Positions 27,646 through 38,216 of a stretch of DNA of 64,000 nucleotides are shown here, one piece after another. The notes below the pieces were generated by a model that was given only the letters and a program-made list of their open reading frames with translations, ran no database searches and was not told the DNA's origin. Origin of the DNA: CBDCWT01 sp965223305 (GTDB taxonomy: Bacteria; Planctomycetota; Planctomycetia; Pirellulales; Pirellulaceae); assembly GCA_965223305.1 (NCBI GenBank), contig CBDCWT010000037.1, forward strand, positions 62,001 to 126,000. Direction: 5' to 3'. Made by a program: the position numbers and the translations under genes. Position 1 is the stretch's first letter; the number at the start of each line of letters is the position of its first letter.

Positions 27646-30600
27646 ATGACTGACAACAACCTCGACCTCGACTCGATTTTCATGGCTGCCTTGAAGATCG
27701 AATCTCCCGCGGCACGAGCGACCTTTCTAGACCAGGCCTGTGGCGATAATCAAACGATCCGGAAAGAAGTCGACCGGATGCTTTCGTCGCATGGCGAATT
27801 GGGGAGCTTCCTGGAGCAACCAGCCATGGAGTTTGTGGCGGCAAATGGTCCGGCCGTCGACGCTACACAGGTGGGGCCGCCGGCACCGGCCCAAGACCGG
27901 CCAGTCGTGGCCGTCAATGGCCGACGCAACGTATTAGATTCTCTCGGCCACACCGTCGATGTCCCCGCGCATCGTGCTTCGGGAAGCCCAAGCCGACGGC
28001 GCCGATCCGCTGTTGAGACCACAGTCGCTGGAAATGCCAAAATCGCAGCGCGGATGATCGCTACCGGCTGGACGGTGAGATCGCGCGCGGTGGGATGGGA
28101 GCCATTCTCAAGGGGCGAGATACCGATCTGGGGCGCGATCTGGCAATCAAGGTACTACTCGACTCCCACAAGGATAGGCCCGAAGTGATTCAGCGGTTTG
28201 TTGAAGAAGCCCAGATCGGCGGGCAACTACAGCATCCGGGGATCGCGCCGGTGTACGAACTGGGACAGTTCGCCGATCGAAGACCCTATTTCAGTATGAA
28301 AACTGGTAAAGGGTGAAACACTGTCATCACTTCTGGACAAACGCCATGATCCCACCGAAGACCGGGGTAAGTTTCTGGGAATCTTTGAACCAGATCTGCC
28401 AGACAATGGCTTACGCTCACAGTCGAGGAGTCATCCATCGCGACCTGAAGCCTTCGAACGTCATGGTAGGCGCGTTTGGAGAAGTCCAGTTGATGGACTG
28501 GGGCCTGGCCAAGGTGTTGTCCATGGGCGGCGTTGCGGATGAGAAAAAGTCCCAGCAAAGGCAGCAGGGCCAAAGCATCATTCAGACGCTCCGCAGCATT
28601 GGCAGCGATACGCCGGGAACGTTCGGAAGCGGGGGATCGGAAACGCAGATGGGCAGTGTGATGGGTACGCCCGCCTACATGCCTCCGGAGCAGGCGCCTT
28701 GGCGAAATCGACAATCTGGATCAGCGGGCAGACGTTTTTGGGCTGGGCGCGATCTTGTGTGAGATCTTGACGGGCAAACCACCGTATGTCGGAGAGGACG
28801 GCACGCAGATTCATCGTCAGGCTTCCAGAGGACAACTGGGAGACTGCTTTGACCGGCTTGCGAACTGTGAAGCCGACACCGATTTGATCGCCTTAACGAA
28901 GGATTGCCTGGAGCTGGAACCGGGTGACCGGCCTCACGATGCAGGTGTGCTGTCTGCGCGAGTTACCCATTACCTGGAATCAGTCGAGACAAAACTTCGC
29001 GAAACCGAAATGCAGCGGGCCGTTCAGGCCGCGCAGGCAGCAGAAGAACGCAAACGGCGACGCGTGGTGGTTGCTCTGGCAGCCTCGGTCTTGCTGATGT
29101 TTGTGATTGTTGGCAGCGGCTGGCTGTGGTTGCGGCAACAACGAGAGCAACTCGCCACCCAGATCCAAAACGAAGTGGCGACTGCTCAAGCCCTTCGTGG
29201 GGATCCGGCCGCGGGGGCATTTCCGGATGAAGAGTCACTCATCCGTGCCCACGAGGCCGCGGAGCGTGCCCATGATCTGCTGGACACTGGAGCAGTCAGC
29301 GACGGCCTTGAGCGCGAAGTCTCCGATCTGCTGGTCGCCATGAACAACCAGGTCCGGGACCAGAAGCTCATTGCAGACCTGGAAGATGCCTGGGCGTGGG
29401 AGATGGAACAACTGGCTGAAGGCTCGGAACAGGAGGTCATCGAAGCGATCGTGGTGGATGAGAAGACACCCAACGGTGCCACCCGTCGCGGACTTCCTAT
29501 CGTGCAGCGAGCGCTACCACTATATGAGGAAGCCTTCGCCGCCTGGGGGATCGATCCCAATTCGACTTCGGCGACGAAAGCCGTACACCAAATCCTGCAA
29601 TTGCCGGAACAACTACAACCTCCGGTTGTCGCAGCCCTTGACCGCTGGCTGCAGCTCTCGAGAGGTCCCCACTCCTTGGAGCAATGGAAGAGCGCCGATT
29701 GGACGGTGCTCGAAGTGGTTGAATTCAGCGCCAGCAGCGGAGCAACACACGAAGTGCTTCCGGACGGCTCGATTCTGGTTGCGTCCCAGCTTGGTGACAC
29801 CGGCGATCAATATGAGTTGGTCGTGCAAACCGATCGACGTGACGTCTCCGGCATTCGGCTCGAAGCGCTACCGCACGAGTCGCTTCCAAGCGGAGGGCCG
29901 GGGAGGAGACGAGGCAGCGGTGGCTTTGATGTACACGATTTTCGAGTGGCGAGCGCCGACAGTGCCGGCAGAACTCCTCTTCCGCTCAGGTCCGCAGTCT
30001 CTGACTACATTTCAGAATCACCGAGAATCACCTTGCAGAAGTGGTCAATCTTTTTCGGTCGGTCGGAGGCTTATGAGGCATTCTTCGAGATAGTCAACGC
30101 GCACCGCCGCCAGTCCGGACTCAAGCTCGTCATCTCCATGGAAAGCGGTTTGGGACGATTCCGCCTTTCCGCGTGTGGAATGCAGGCGCACACCGACCTT
30201 GATGACTGGCTTGAGACAGTCATCGCCGGCGCAGATCGAGACGACTGGCGAAACTCGTTACGGGCCGAAGTTGCCCGGGCTGATGTACGTGCCCTGCTCG
30301 CCCGCGCGGCAGATTCGAAATCGCTGGAGCAACAGCCAAAGATCGTCAAGATGTGGCTAGCCGAAGCTCTACGCCGGATGGACGAAGGATGGATGCTGGC
30401 GAACCTCCCCGACGTGGTTGACTGGAATGTAGTCGAGCCCACCTCTCTCAAGTCTTCCGCGGGTGCGGCACTGCAACTTGAGCAGGACGGTTCCGTTTTC
30501 GTCAGCGGTGAGAACGCTCTCCGCGACACCTACACCATCACGTTGCCTGTCGGAAATCGACCCGTCGCAGCAATTCGTCTGGAGATGCTACCAGATTCGC

Positions 30601-32132
30601 GACTTCCTAGGGGAGCAGGCGGACGTGGCGAAAACGGAGTCTGCAGAATTGATGAGTTTGAGGTGTCGACGCGGACAGCCGCGGACGCCGAACCCAACAA
30701 TTCGGTGGCGATCGAGCAGGTCTTTTCCGACCATGGATCGCAGATCGGGGTGTCCAAAGTAATCGATGGTGTCCGTTTTTCGGCATGGACTCCCAAGATC
30801 GTCGAACCGCGGGCAGTGGTCTTTGTCTTAAAACCGCGGCATTCCCCGAGATCCTCTGACGCGCTGGAAGTGAAGCTGAGGATGGGCGACGGATTGGTTG
30901 ACGGATTCAAACCGTCACCGGCCGGTCTCGGCCGGTTTCGCCTGTCGGTGACGGACGACATCACGGGACTACGAGAACCCCGCGACGCGAGCCTTGCTCT
31001 CTTGGGGCGTTTGCACGAGCTGGACCCAAGTGACTACTGGGTCAATGTGGCCCTGGCGCAAACTCTCGCTGCGCGGGGAACCACCGATCTGCAGGCCGCG
31101 CTCCGCCACGCCGCCGCCGCGATCGCTCTACGGCCCAACAACCCAATGGCCCACGCGACATTGGTTCGCTCGGTGCCTATTGGAGAGCTAGCGGTGCCGG
31201 GGCCACTTAGAGAACTCGCCTTCCACCATGCGAATCGCGCGTGCGAACTCGACCCTGGGAATATCGCCGTACACCGGGTTGCACATCGGTTCTTTTCGGC
31301 CGGATGGGCGACCTATTGCGCCCAAGACTACGACGCTGCAGCGGAGTTGTACCGCACCGCCATTGGCCTCGAGCCGGACTACGGGCGTGCGTTTTTCGTC
31401 CTGGGCCATGTGCGTCTTAAACAAGAGAAGCTGGACGAAGCGTTGGCAGCGTATCGGAGCGCCTTCGAGCTCAACCCTAATGGGAGGCCCGGGGCGCTGC
31501 ATCTCATCGTCAGCATCCTGACGAAGCAAGAAAAGTTCAGCGAGGCTATGGATACGCTCCGGCGAACTGTCGAACTAACCGGACCCGTTGACAATATCTG
31601 GTGGCACGCGCAATCGGAAATTGCCGGGACGTTCATCAAACAGAGGAGGTTTGCTGAAGGAATCTCAAGATTCCGTCTGGCAGTTGCAGACATCGAGGAC
31701 TATCCCAAAAGAAAGGCCTTTGCACATGACAACGTGGTGTGGCACCTTGTGCGCAATCCCCAGACACCGCACCGATTCGTGGGTGAGGCTGTCAAGATGG
31801 CCGAACTCGCCCGCGCACTTGCTCCCGATAGTGGGTACCGCTGGCACACACTGGGTGTTGTATACTATCGGTCTGGACAATTGCCCACTGCGTTGAATGC
31901 ATTGCAGAAGTCCGTAGATCTGGGTGCGGACCACCCGGGTAATTGGCTATTCCTTGCCATGTCGCACCAGCGGCTGGGTAACGGGGACCAGGCCCGCATT
32001 TGGTACGATAAGGCGCTCGAATGGCGAAAGGACTACACGCCGGACGAGACCTTGCAAGGTTTCTATAACGAAGCCGAGCTGCTGCTGGAAACATCGGAGA
32101 CGAGTGGGCCTAATGCCGCAGAATCACCGTGA
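27646..32132 (+). pseudogene. Ser/Thr kinase, copy 2 of the duplicated module, five single-base insertions in the kinase half
   Basis: It has the same architecture as the copy at 22788: N-terminal LDSIFMAALKIES region, kinase domain with HRDLKPSNVM and MDWGLAK, TM helix (ALAASVLLMFVIVGSGW), two LEALP/LEMLP beta-domains and C-terminal TPRs. The C-terminal 1125 codons (28755-32132) are one intact frame. Before that, five single-base insertions relative to copy 1 break the frame: 27963-27966 (CCCC for CCC), 28039-28042 and 28299-28302 (AAAA for AAA), 28390-28391 and 28697-28698 (CC for C). Apart from these, the kinase DNA is nearly identical to copy 1, while the C-terminal half differs by roughly a tenth of its positions. 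No promoter-proximal sigma gene remains. Confidence 0.85.
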
Positions 32133-32268
32133 ACAGCATCCGTTTCCCCGAAGACTCGAACCGGCAACCAGGCTTCTGCCTGGCCAGTTGCTCGATCGCT
32201 GCGCAAGTTGCCCTGCCCTCGTGGAGGTCGTGCAGCTTTTAGGTTAGTGCGTGATTCGTGTTTCTTCA

Positions 32269-32416
32269 CTCTCCCCTTGGGGAGAGTCGGCCCGCAGGGC
32301 CGGAGAGGGGGAAGCCCTCTCCGACGCCACGCGTCGGTTTCGGTGAAGAACCGTGGGCTAACGCCCAGCGGCTGATTAGGAGTGTAGCCGAACTCGCGAG
32401 AGTTTGGTGGACTGCA
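32269..32416 (-). repeat. Composite repeat cassette, copy 1 (paired hairpins plus conserved boxes)
   Basis: The cassette holds the perfect hairpin CTCTCCCC-TT-GGGGAGAG (32269-32286), then CGGCCC-GCA-GGGCCG (32288-32302), then GGCTAACGCCCAGCGGCTGA (32356-32375), then CCGAACTCGCGAGAGTTTGG and GTGGACTGCAT (to 32416). The same elements occur in the same relative order, reversed, at 50223-50442. It lies just after the duplicated kinase region and before the esterase gene. The first two hairpins could stop transcription, but there is no U-tract. Confidence 0.75.
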
Positions 32417-32519
32417 TGAAGCGCAAAGCTACACGACCCCCGTGAGGCAGCTACAATGATCGTCGAACACAAGTCGCGGAACGGACAACTATGGCGAGGT
32501 AGTCGGGAGCTGATGTGTA

Positions 32520-33672
32520 ATGAAGCATCGAACACGCCAGGCGTTTGTAGTGGTTGTTATGGTCTTTTGCGGCTCCATGACGCTGGTTGCCGCCGAGGGG
32601 GAACAAGCTGCCGGCAAGACATCCTGGGCGAAAAGGAATCGCACTTACACCCCGAGGCCCTTTCAGGTTGTATCGCCTGAAGTTCATCCGGACAGGCGGA
32701 TAACTTTTAGACTCCGGGCGCCGCAGGCAAACGCCGTTGAAGTGAAGTCGCTCTTCTTCAAGGGCAAAGAGCCATTGAGAAAAGACGACAAAGGCGTCTG
32801 GAGTGTGACGCTTGGCCCGGCTGAACCCGGTATTCAAAGCTATACCTTTTTTGTTGATGGCCTCGAGGTCACCGACCCAGCCAATCCATGGATCATCTTC
32901 AGTCCCAAGTCGGCGTACAATCTGTTGGAAGTTCCCGCCGACGAGCCACTGTGCTTTCAGCGGCAAAATGTTCCGTGCGGCACGGTGCACATTCACAGTT
33001 ACTATTCGCGGGACCTGAAAGCGACTCGGTCGTTCCTCGTGTATACTCCGCCGGGCTACGAGACGAGCGGCAGGGATGACTATCCCGTCCTGTACCTTCT
33101 GCACGGCGGCGGCAACCATGAACGAAGCTGGACCAACAACGGGCGCGCCCACATTATCGCGGACAATTTGCTCGCTAAAGGTAAAGCCACGCCGATGGTC
33201 ATCGCTATGCCCTATGGCCATCTGCACAGCAACAGGCAGTATCGTGAATACGAACCGTTTCAAAGAACGTTGCTGGAAGAAGTACTTCCTCTGGTTGAGA
33301 CCACGTATCGAGTCAGCAAGAACCGGAAAGATCGAGCCATAGCAGGTCTGTCGATGGGTGGAGCTCAGTCGCTCTACGTCGGACTCTGCAATCTCGACCA
33401 ATTTGGTTGGATCGGAGCTTTTAGCGCCGCCATCCCCGATACGATGGATATTCGACAAAGCTCTGGAAAATCCGCTGAGGATCAACGAGGAACTCAGCCT
33501 GCTGTGGATCGGTTGCGGTACAAGAGATTCTCTCTTCAAACAAAACAGAGAGTTCCTTACCAAGCTCGAGACCAGCAAGATCGAGCATATCACTCACATC
33601 GACGACGGCATCCACGGATGGGTCGTCTGGCGATTCTATCTGAATGACTTCCTTCCGTTGCTCTTCAAATAA
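32520..33672 (+). pseudogene. Secreted esterase (enterochelin/feruloyl-esterase-like), frameshifted
   Basis: A signal peptide (RQAFVVVVMVFCGSMTLVAA) is followed by an N-terminal beta-sandwich like those of CBM48-type E-set domains (about 45-130, FRLRAPQANAVEVKS). Then comes an alpha/beta-hydrolase core with YPVLYLLHGGG and the nucleophile elbow GLSMGGAQS. Near 33445-33460 the frame shifts. The rest of the domain, with the acid residue in IGCGTRDSLF and the His in DDGIHGWVVWR, is in another frame, ending at 33672. Read through, the enzyme would be about 383 aa and complete. Read as it stands, it lacks two catalytic residues. A sequencing error is possible. The antisense frame here is a shadow. 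Confidence 0.75.
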
Positions 33673-33841
33673 GAGCTCGTAACTCAACGTTCGGCAGTAG
33701 CTCGTTCGGCTCAGCGGCTCGTAATCGGCATTCACTGGTTATGGATCCTTGATCTGACCGTTGGGATGCACTAGCTTTGGGCTTGGCCTGCCAGCTGTCA
33801 CGAATAGGCCCAACACCCAAACGCGATCGGAAGGAACTACC

Positions 33842-34846
33842 GTGAAAGTCCCACAAACTACGCTGGCCTTGTTATGGCTGCTCTTGCTCGGCGTCCACGC
33901 CTTTTTTCTCGACATCCCGGCCTGCGCCCAGGTTTCACAAAACAGCGACACGACCCTCGCCAAGAAGACCTTGACCTACAAAGTCGTCGGCGATGTCAAA
34001 ATCGAAGTGGATGTCTACCAACCCAATGATCTGCCCAACCGACCGGTCCTTGTCTGGTTTCACGGGGGCGCGCTGATGATGGGTCACCGTCGCGACGTCC
34101 CCAAGCAGTTTCTCGAGCTGGGCGCAAAGGAAGGCTATGTGGTGGTTTCCTTTGACTACCGCTTGGTACCCGAAGCGAAGTTGCCGGACGTGATCGAAGA
34201 CCTGAAGGACGCCCTCAACTGGATTCGAGAGTCTGGCCCGAGACTTTTTAACGCCAATCCCCATAGGCTTGTCGTAGGTGGCGGCTCAGCCGGTGGTTAC
34301 TTAGCCATGATGAGCGGTTTCGTCGTCGATCCGCCACCAACGGCACTGGTGTCGTTTTGGGGGTTCGGCGATATCGATGGAGAATGGACCACGGCACCCA
34401 ACAAGGCTTTTCTCAGAGGAGATCTAATTTCGGATGATGATGCGCGAGAGTTAGTCGGAGATAAAGTGCTGACTAACGTGGACAAACAAACCGGTCCAGA
34501 TCGGTGGAAGTTCTTCATCTATTTGAAGCAAAGAGGGACTTGGACCAAAGCAGCCACCGGCTACGACCCAGCGACTGATCGCGACAAACTCACCCCATTT
34601 TGTCCGATCAGAAATTTATCAGCGCAGTACCCCCCGATTCTCCTGGTACACGGGACAGCTGACATTGATGTCCCTTATGAAAAGTCCGTCGAGATGGCGG
34701 AGGCACTGAGCCGCTTGGGCAGGCCCCATCGCCTGATCACGCTCAAGGGCGGCCGGCACGGCGGTTGGGGAGGCGACCCGAAACAGATGCCCCAGGCTAT
34801 CGATGATACGATGGAATTCATCCGCTCACATTTGACCCAGCCTTGA
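33842..34846 (+). CDS. Secreted alpha/beta hydrolase (carboxylesterase/lipase type)
   Basis: The product is 334 aa from a GTG at 33842 with AAGGA six bases upstream. This choice puts the signal peptide (TLALLWLLLLGVHAFFL) at the start; the frame extends to an ATG at 33761 but with no signal-like sequence. The oxyanion motif HGGALMMGHR, the nucleophile elbow GGGSAGGYLAM (Ser), the acid in HGTADIDVP and the His in GGRHGGWGG place it with HSL-like or BD-FAE-like esterases. It probably removes acyl groups from carbohydrates in the periplasm. The preceding frameshifted esterase and the following sulfatase suggest a small polysaccharide-degradation group. Confidence 0.85.
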   Translation: MKVPQTTLALLWLLLLGVHAFFLDIPACAQVSQNSDTTLAKKTLTYKVVGDVKIEVDVYQPNDLPNRPVLVWFHGGALMMGHRRDVPKQFLELGAKEGYVVVSFDYRLVPEAKLPDVIEDLKDALNWIRESGPRLFNANPHRLVVGGGSAGGYLAMMSGFVVDPPPTALVSFWGFGDIDGEWTTAPNKAFLRGDLISDDDARELVGDKVLTNVDKQTGPDRWKFFIYLKQRGTWTKAATGYDPATDRDKLTPFCPIRNLSAQYPPILLVHGTADIDVPYEKSVEMAEALSRLGRPHRLITLKGGRHGGWGGDPKQMPQAIDDTMEFIRSHLTQP

Positions 34847-34920
34847 TTACCGGAGGGCCTCATGCGTCCTCTACTCAAACAGGCCCCGTCCACTTAGAAC
34901 GCCGTCCACTTGGTGCCCAA

Positions 34921-36381
34921 TCAGCGGCCGGCCGACTCCAAGCGTTGCTTGGCGTTTCGTTCTGCGGTCTCCCACGCCTCGACTTCCCAACGGCTCCAGT
35001 TTGACCGAACAGGTTCGCGGTTCTCGTTCGGTAGTTGCTTGGCCAGTTCCTCGATCAACTCGTGATACCGAGCATCGTCGGACAAGTTGTGCCATTCGTT
35101 CTTGTCTTTCTCGAGGTCGTAGAGTTCGCGGCTACCGTCCGCATACTGAATGAAGCTCCATCGCTCCGTTCGAAGAGCGTGATTCCTCGGTCCGAAGGTC
35201 GTGATCACCGGACGTGTCGTGGGTTGATGCGGGTTCTTCAGCAGCGGAACGAGGCTCTGGCCGTCCAGATTCATCGACTGCGCCGTTCCAGTGAGCTCCA
35301 GCAGAGTCGGATATATATCGAGTAAACCGACAGGCTGGTTAGTCACCTGCGATCCGCTAAAACCAGGCGCCGAGATGATCAACGGCACCCTGGTTCCGTC
35401 CGCCCAAAGTGACCGTTTGGCCCAGCGCTGCTTCTCACCCAAGTGCCAACCGTGATCCGAAAAGAGCACGACGATTGTATTGTCTCGATGCGGGCTGGCT
35501 TGAAGAGCGTCGAGTACGCGTCCCACACAATGATCAGCGAAGGCGACACAGGCCAAGTACGCTCGCACGGCGCTACGCCAGTGATCCTCTTCAACAAACC
35601 ACTCGTGACGCGGCGCGGGATGACCGATCGTAAGATCCATGGCGTACTCTGAGAGATCCAGGCGATCATCGGGTTTGACCTCGGGAAGCTCGATTTGATC
35701 CAACGGAAATCTCTTCATCCACTTCTCGGGAACATATAGCGGCACATGGGGTCGCCAGAACCCTGCAACCAAGAAGAAGGGCTGGTCAGAATCCCGCGAC
35801 AGTCGATCGATGACCCAATCGGCAATCTTGGTGTCGGGTAGTTCGGAGTCGTGTTGTGGATACGGACCCCAGTCCCAATTGATGCCACCGTGCGGGCAAA
35901 TCAGTTTTTCCTCCGGATTGGGACCAAATCCCCCCAGATCCCCACCGTAGTCGTCGAAATACGCCCCCTCTCTCCTCCCGTGGACAAACTTTCCGGCACT
36001 CATCGTCCGATAGCCAGCGGCTGCCAACGCCGCCATGACCGTCGGCTGTTTCGCCGCGACTTCGGATGACCTCAAACCCGGCTGCAAAAAATAGAGACCC
36101 GTCGTGGTCGGCAGCAGTCCTGTCACCAGTGAAGCTCGCGAGGGCGTGCAAATCGGAGCTTGGCAATGCGCGTTGGCGAATAGTGTTCCGGTTTTTGCCA
36201 ACCGATCGATGTTAGGTGTGACCGCCTGAGGATGTCCACCCAGGCAGCCGACCCAGTCGTTCAGGTCATCTATCGATATGACGAGGATGTTGGCGGGTCG
36301 CTCGGCGTGAATGACGCCGTGTGCCAAAAAAACAGCCGCTAGGAGAATCATTCCAATTCGTGTTGAAGGGCAAGCGGTCAT
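34921..36381 (-). CDS. Secreted sulfatase (iduronate-2-sulfatase-like)
   Basis: The product is 486 aa from the ATG at 36381. It starts with a signal peptide (RIGMILLAAVFLAHGVIHA); the frame extends 50 codons upstream without signal-like sequence. The formylglycine site CTPSR (Cys78) lies in the expected context CQAPICTPSRASLVTG. Metal-binding Asp residues are in ISIDDLND and later in VVLFSDHGWHLGEK. The product is periplasmic, needs a formylglycine-generating enzyme (not in this window), and removes sulfate from sulfated glycans. It fits the S1 sulfatase family so abundant in planctomycetes. It converges with the alpha/beta hydrolase gene 74 bp away. Confidence 0.92.
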   Translation of the reverse strand: MTACPSTRIGMILLAAVFLAHGVIHAERPANILVISIDDLNDWVGCLGGHPQAVTPNIDRLAKTGTLFANAHCQAPICTPSRASLVTGLLPTTTGLYFLQPGLRSSEVAAKQPTVMAALAAAGYRTMSAGKFVHGRREGAYFDDYGGDLGGFGPNPEEKLICPHGGINWDWGPYPQHDSELPDTKIADWVIDRLSRDSDQPFFLVAGFWRPHVPLYVPEKWMKRFPLDQIELPEVKPDDRLDLSEYAMDLTIGHPAPRHEWFVEEDHWRSAVRAYLACVAFADHCVGRVLDALQASPHRDNTIVVLFSDHGWHLGEKQRWAKRSLWADGTRVPLIISAPGFSGSQVTNQPVGLLDIYPTLLELTGTAQSMNLDGQSLVPLLKNPHQPTTRPVITTFGPRNHALRTERWSFIQYADGSRELYDLEKDKNEWHNLSDDARYHELIEELAKQLPNENREPVRSNWSRWEVEAWETAERNAKQRLESAGR

Positions 36382-36511
36382 ATTAGATCGGCTCTTGGAA
36401 AAGGAGTTGCGAATGAACGTTGTAAAATTGGCATGCAGTGTTCTTGGGTGATGGTGTGTTCTGCTTGGATCGAAGTGGTTGAGTGGGCGGTCTGTTGACT
36501 TCATCACCGCA

Positions 36512-37309
36512 CTAACGACCGTTGTTTCCATTCAACTGATCCGCGAGGTCATTGAAGTCCCGGGCAACGATATCGACCGACGGGTCTGGTTCGAGATCAG
36601 TCGTTTGGTGCGGACCGTATTCCGTGGTGCGATAGACAAAGGCGGTGCTGAAGCCCACAGCCTGGGCGGCCTCAAGGTCCTGATTGTGGGCTGCGACCAT
36701 CATCACCTGGTCTGTCCGTAGACCGAGCAACCTGGCCGCCATCAAGTAGACCTGCGGATCGGGTTTGTAGCACTCCGCCAGTTCAGCCGAGAGGATACAA
36801 TCCCAGTGAAGGTTGGCTTGCTCTGCCATGTTTGTCAGCAACGCGACGTTTCCATTGGAAAGTGGAGCTACGACAAACTGGCGGCGCAGTCGCTCCAAGC
36901 CGGATCGAGCCTCCGGCCAGACATCGAGTCGGTGCCAAACGCGATTCAAATGGTCCTTTTCCGGCTCGGTCAGTCCGGTAATCCCAAAACGGACCAAGAG
37001 ATCGTCGAGGATCATTCGATGGAGCGCGTCGATATTCATCCAGGGCAGTTCCCCACTGCGTACGCGCTGCATCGATGGCTGGTACCCGGCCCGCCAGGCG
37101 TCTGCAAATTGGCCCCAATCGACTGTTAGCCCTTTCTGCCTGCCAAGCTCCTGGCCCTCGCGAATGACCGTACTCCGCCAGTCAGCGACTGTGCCGAAGA
37201 CATCAAAAGTCAGAGCCCTGATCTCGGCCTGTTCTCGACCGTCCACTGTCATACTTAGCTGCTTTCTTAGCGGGATGTTTGTCGCACCTACTATCTCACT
37301 GTCATTCAT
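36512..37309 (-). CDS. HAD-superfamily haloacid dehalogenase, type II
   Basis: The product is 265 aa from the ATG at 37309. I chose it because it overlaps the stop of the upstream dehalogenase by 8 nt (ATGAATGA), which gives translational coupling; an upstream frame extends to 37363. The nucleophile Asp is in LTFDVFGTVADWR, followed by the Arg of the cap, the SNGN motif (PLSNGNVALL), the Lys in CYKPDPQVY, and the acidic motif MVAAHNQDLEAAQ. These are the residues of L-2-haloacid dehalogenases, which hydrolyse 2-halo-alkanoic acids to 2-hydroxy acids. The family also contains enzymes of unproven substrate. Confidence 0.88.
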   Translation of the reverse strand: MNDSEIVGATNIPLRKQLSMTVDGREQAEIRALTFDVFGTVADWRSTVIREGQELGRQKGLTVDWGQFADAWRAGYQPSMQRVRSGELPWMNIDALHRMILDDLLVRFGITGLTEPEKDHLNRVWHRLDVWPEARSGLERLRRQFVVAPLSNGNVALLTNMAEQANLHWDCILSAELAECYKPDPQVYLMAARLLGLRTDQVMMVAAHNQDLEAAQAVGFSTAFVYRTTEYGPHQTTDLEPDPSVDIVARDFNDLADQLNGNNGR

Positions 37310-38132
37310 CAGGCGTCTGAAGCCAGCGGGTAAGGCCGTGACCGATGGCGACCATCCGCGCAACCTTGCCTGGATCGAGGACGTAAGTCGTGATCATTTC
37401 GCGGGCAGCAACCGGCATCGAGGCGGGCTGCTGCCTCAGGTGAGCGATGCTTGCGCCAGCCGCTTGAGCAAAATCTAGAGTATGCACGGTCGCGCGCTGG
37501 ATCGTTCCATCTTGGTGGAGCGGGGAAAAGCCTGCATGGACAAGTGCAAGCAGACCGGGCCAGTGGGCCAGGTGCCGCCAGAGGGTTGCGAGACCTGAAA
37601 CCGGTGGGGCGGCTCCAAAACGGTTGATATGTTGGAGAAGCGTCCACGTGTCCACCGCCATGTCAGCCTCAGCTAAAAGCGGAGGCAGCTCGGGCCACGG
37701 CGGCAGCGCTGGTGGCACAGGATTATTGGGTGGCGCACCAGATGGCATCGCAATAAGACCTGTCAGTGCGATCAGGTTCAGGCCGTTGGAGCGGTTGTAG
37801 GCATCAATAATGGACAGGATCGCTGGCAGGTCGTGCGGCGATACGCCGGCGCAGGCAAGTTGGCCTGGAGCGAGCGGCTCCGGTATCGGCGGCAGCGCTT
37901 GCTCGCGGAGTTGCAGCAGTGCGGCTTCAGGCTGTCCCGTTTGGTAGAGTGGCTTGGCCGCCACCCAAGCCGCGGGCAGCCCAGCTGGAATAGCGACCAG
38001 CGTTCGCCAGATCGAGGTCAGCAGTGGAAGCTGCATGGTCTCACGGATGTCCGCGAAGATCATGGCGGTTTCACCGGTCGCCTCGGCCTCGCTGATTGCT
38101 GAAACAGGGTCGAGACCGTAATTCCCACTCAT
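37302..38132 (-). CDS. DehI-type haloacid dehalogenase family protein
   Basis: The product is 276 aa. The all-helical sequence has FADIRETMQLPLLTSIWRTLVAIPAGLP, then a second half with LLAEADMAVDTWTLLQHIN and LATLWRHLAHWPGLLAL. This is the internal repeat arrangement of the DehI family, in which two similar halves pack as a pseudo-dimer. Characterised DehI enzymes hydrolyse both D- and L-2-haloacids by direct water attack and are unrelated in fold to HAD dehalogenases. The downstream HAD type II gene overlaps it by 8 nt. Pairing of the two types suggests one pathway or a shared substrate. The family contains many uncharacterised members, so the substrate is uncertain. Confidence 0.75.
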   Translation of the reverse strand: MSGNYGLDPVSAISEAEATGETAMIFADIRETMQLPLLTSIWRTLVAIPAGLPAAWVAAKPLYQTGQPEAALLQLREQALPPIPEPLAPGQLACAGVSPHDLPAILSIIDAYNRSNGLNLIALTGLIAMPSGAPPNNPVPPALPPWPELPPLLAEADMAVDTWTLLQHINRFGAAPPVSGLATLWRHLAHWPGLLALVHAGFSPLHQDGTIQRATVHTLDFAQAAGASIAHLRQQPASMPVAAREMITTYVLDPGKVARMVAIGHGLTRWLQTPDE

Positions 38133-38216
38133 CAGTCCGTGTCTTTTTCTTTCCTGGCCGTGTCGCGTATTTATCTTTGACCCGCATCAAGGATCTATCA
38201 ACCGCCGACTCAGTGT

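Noticed and set aside
32451..33593. 380-codon minus-strand frame over the esterase
   Set aside because: The plus strand carries a signal peptide, HGGG and GLSMGG motifs; the minus product shows no fold-like pattern.
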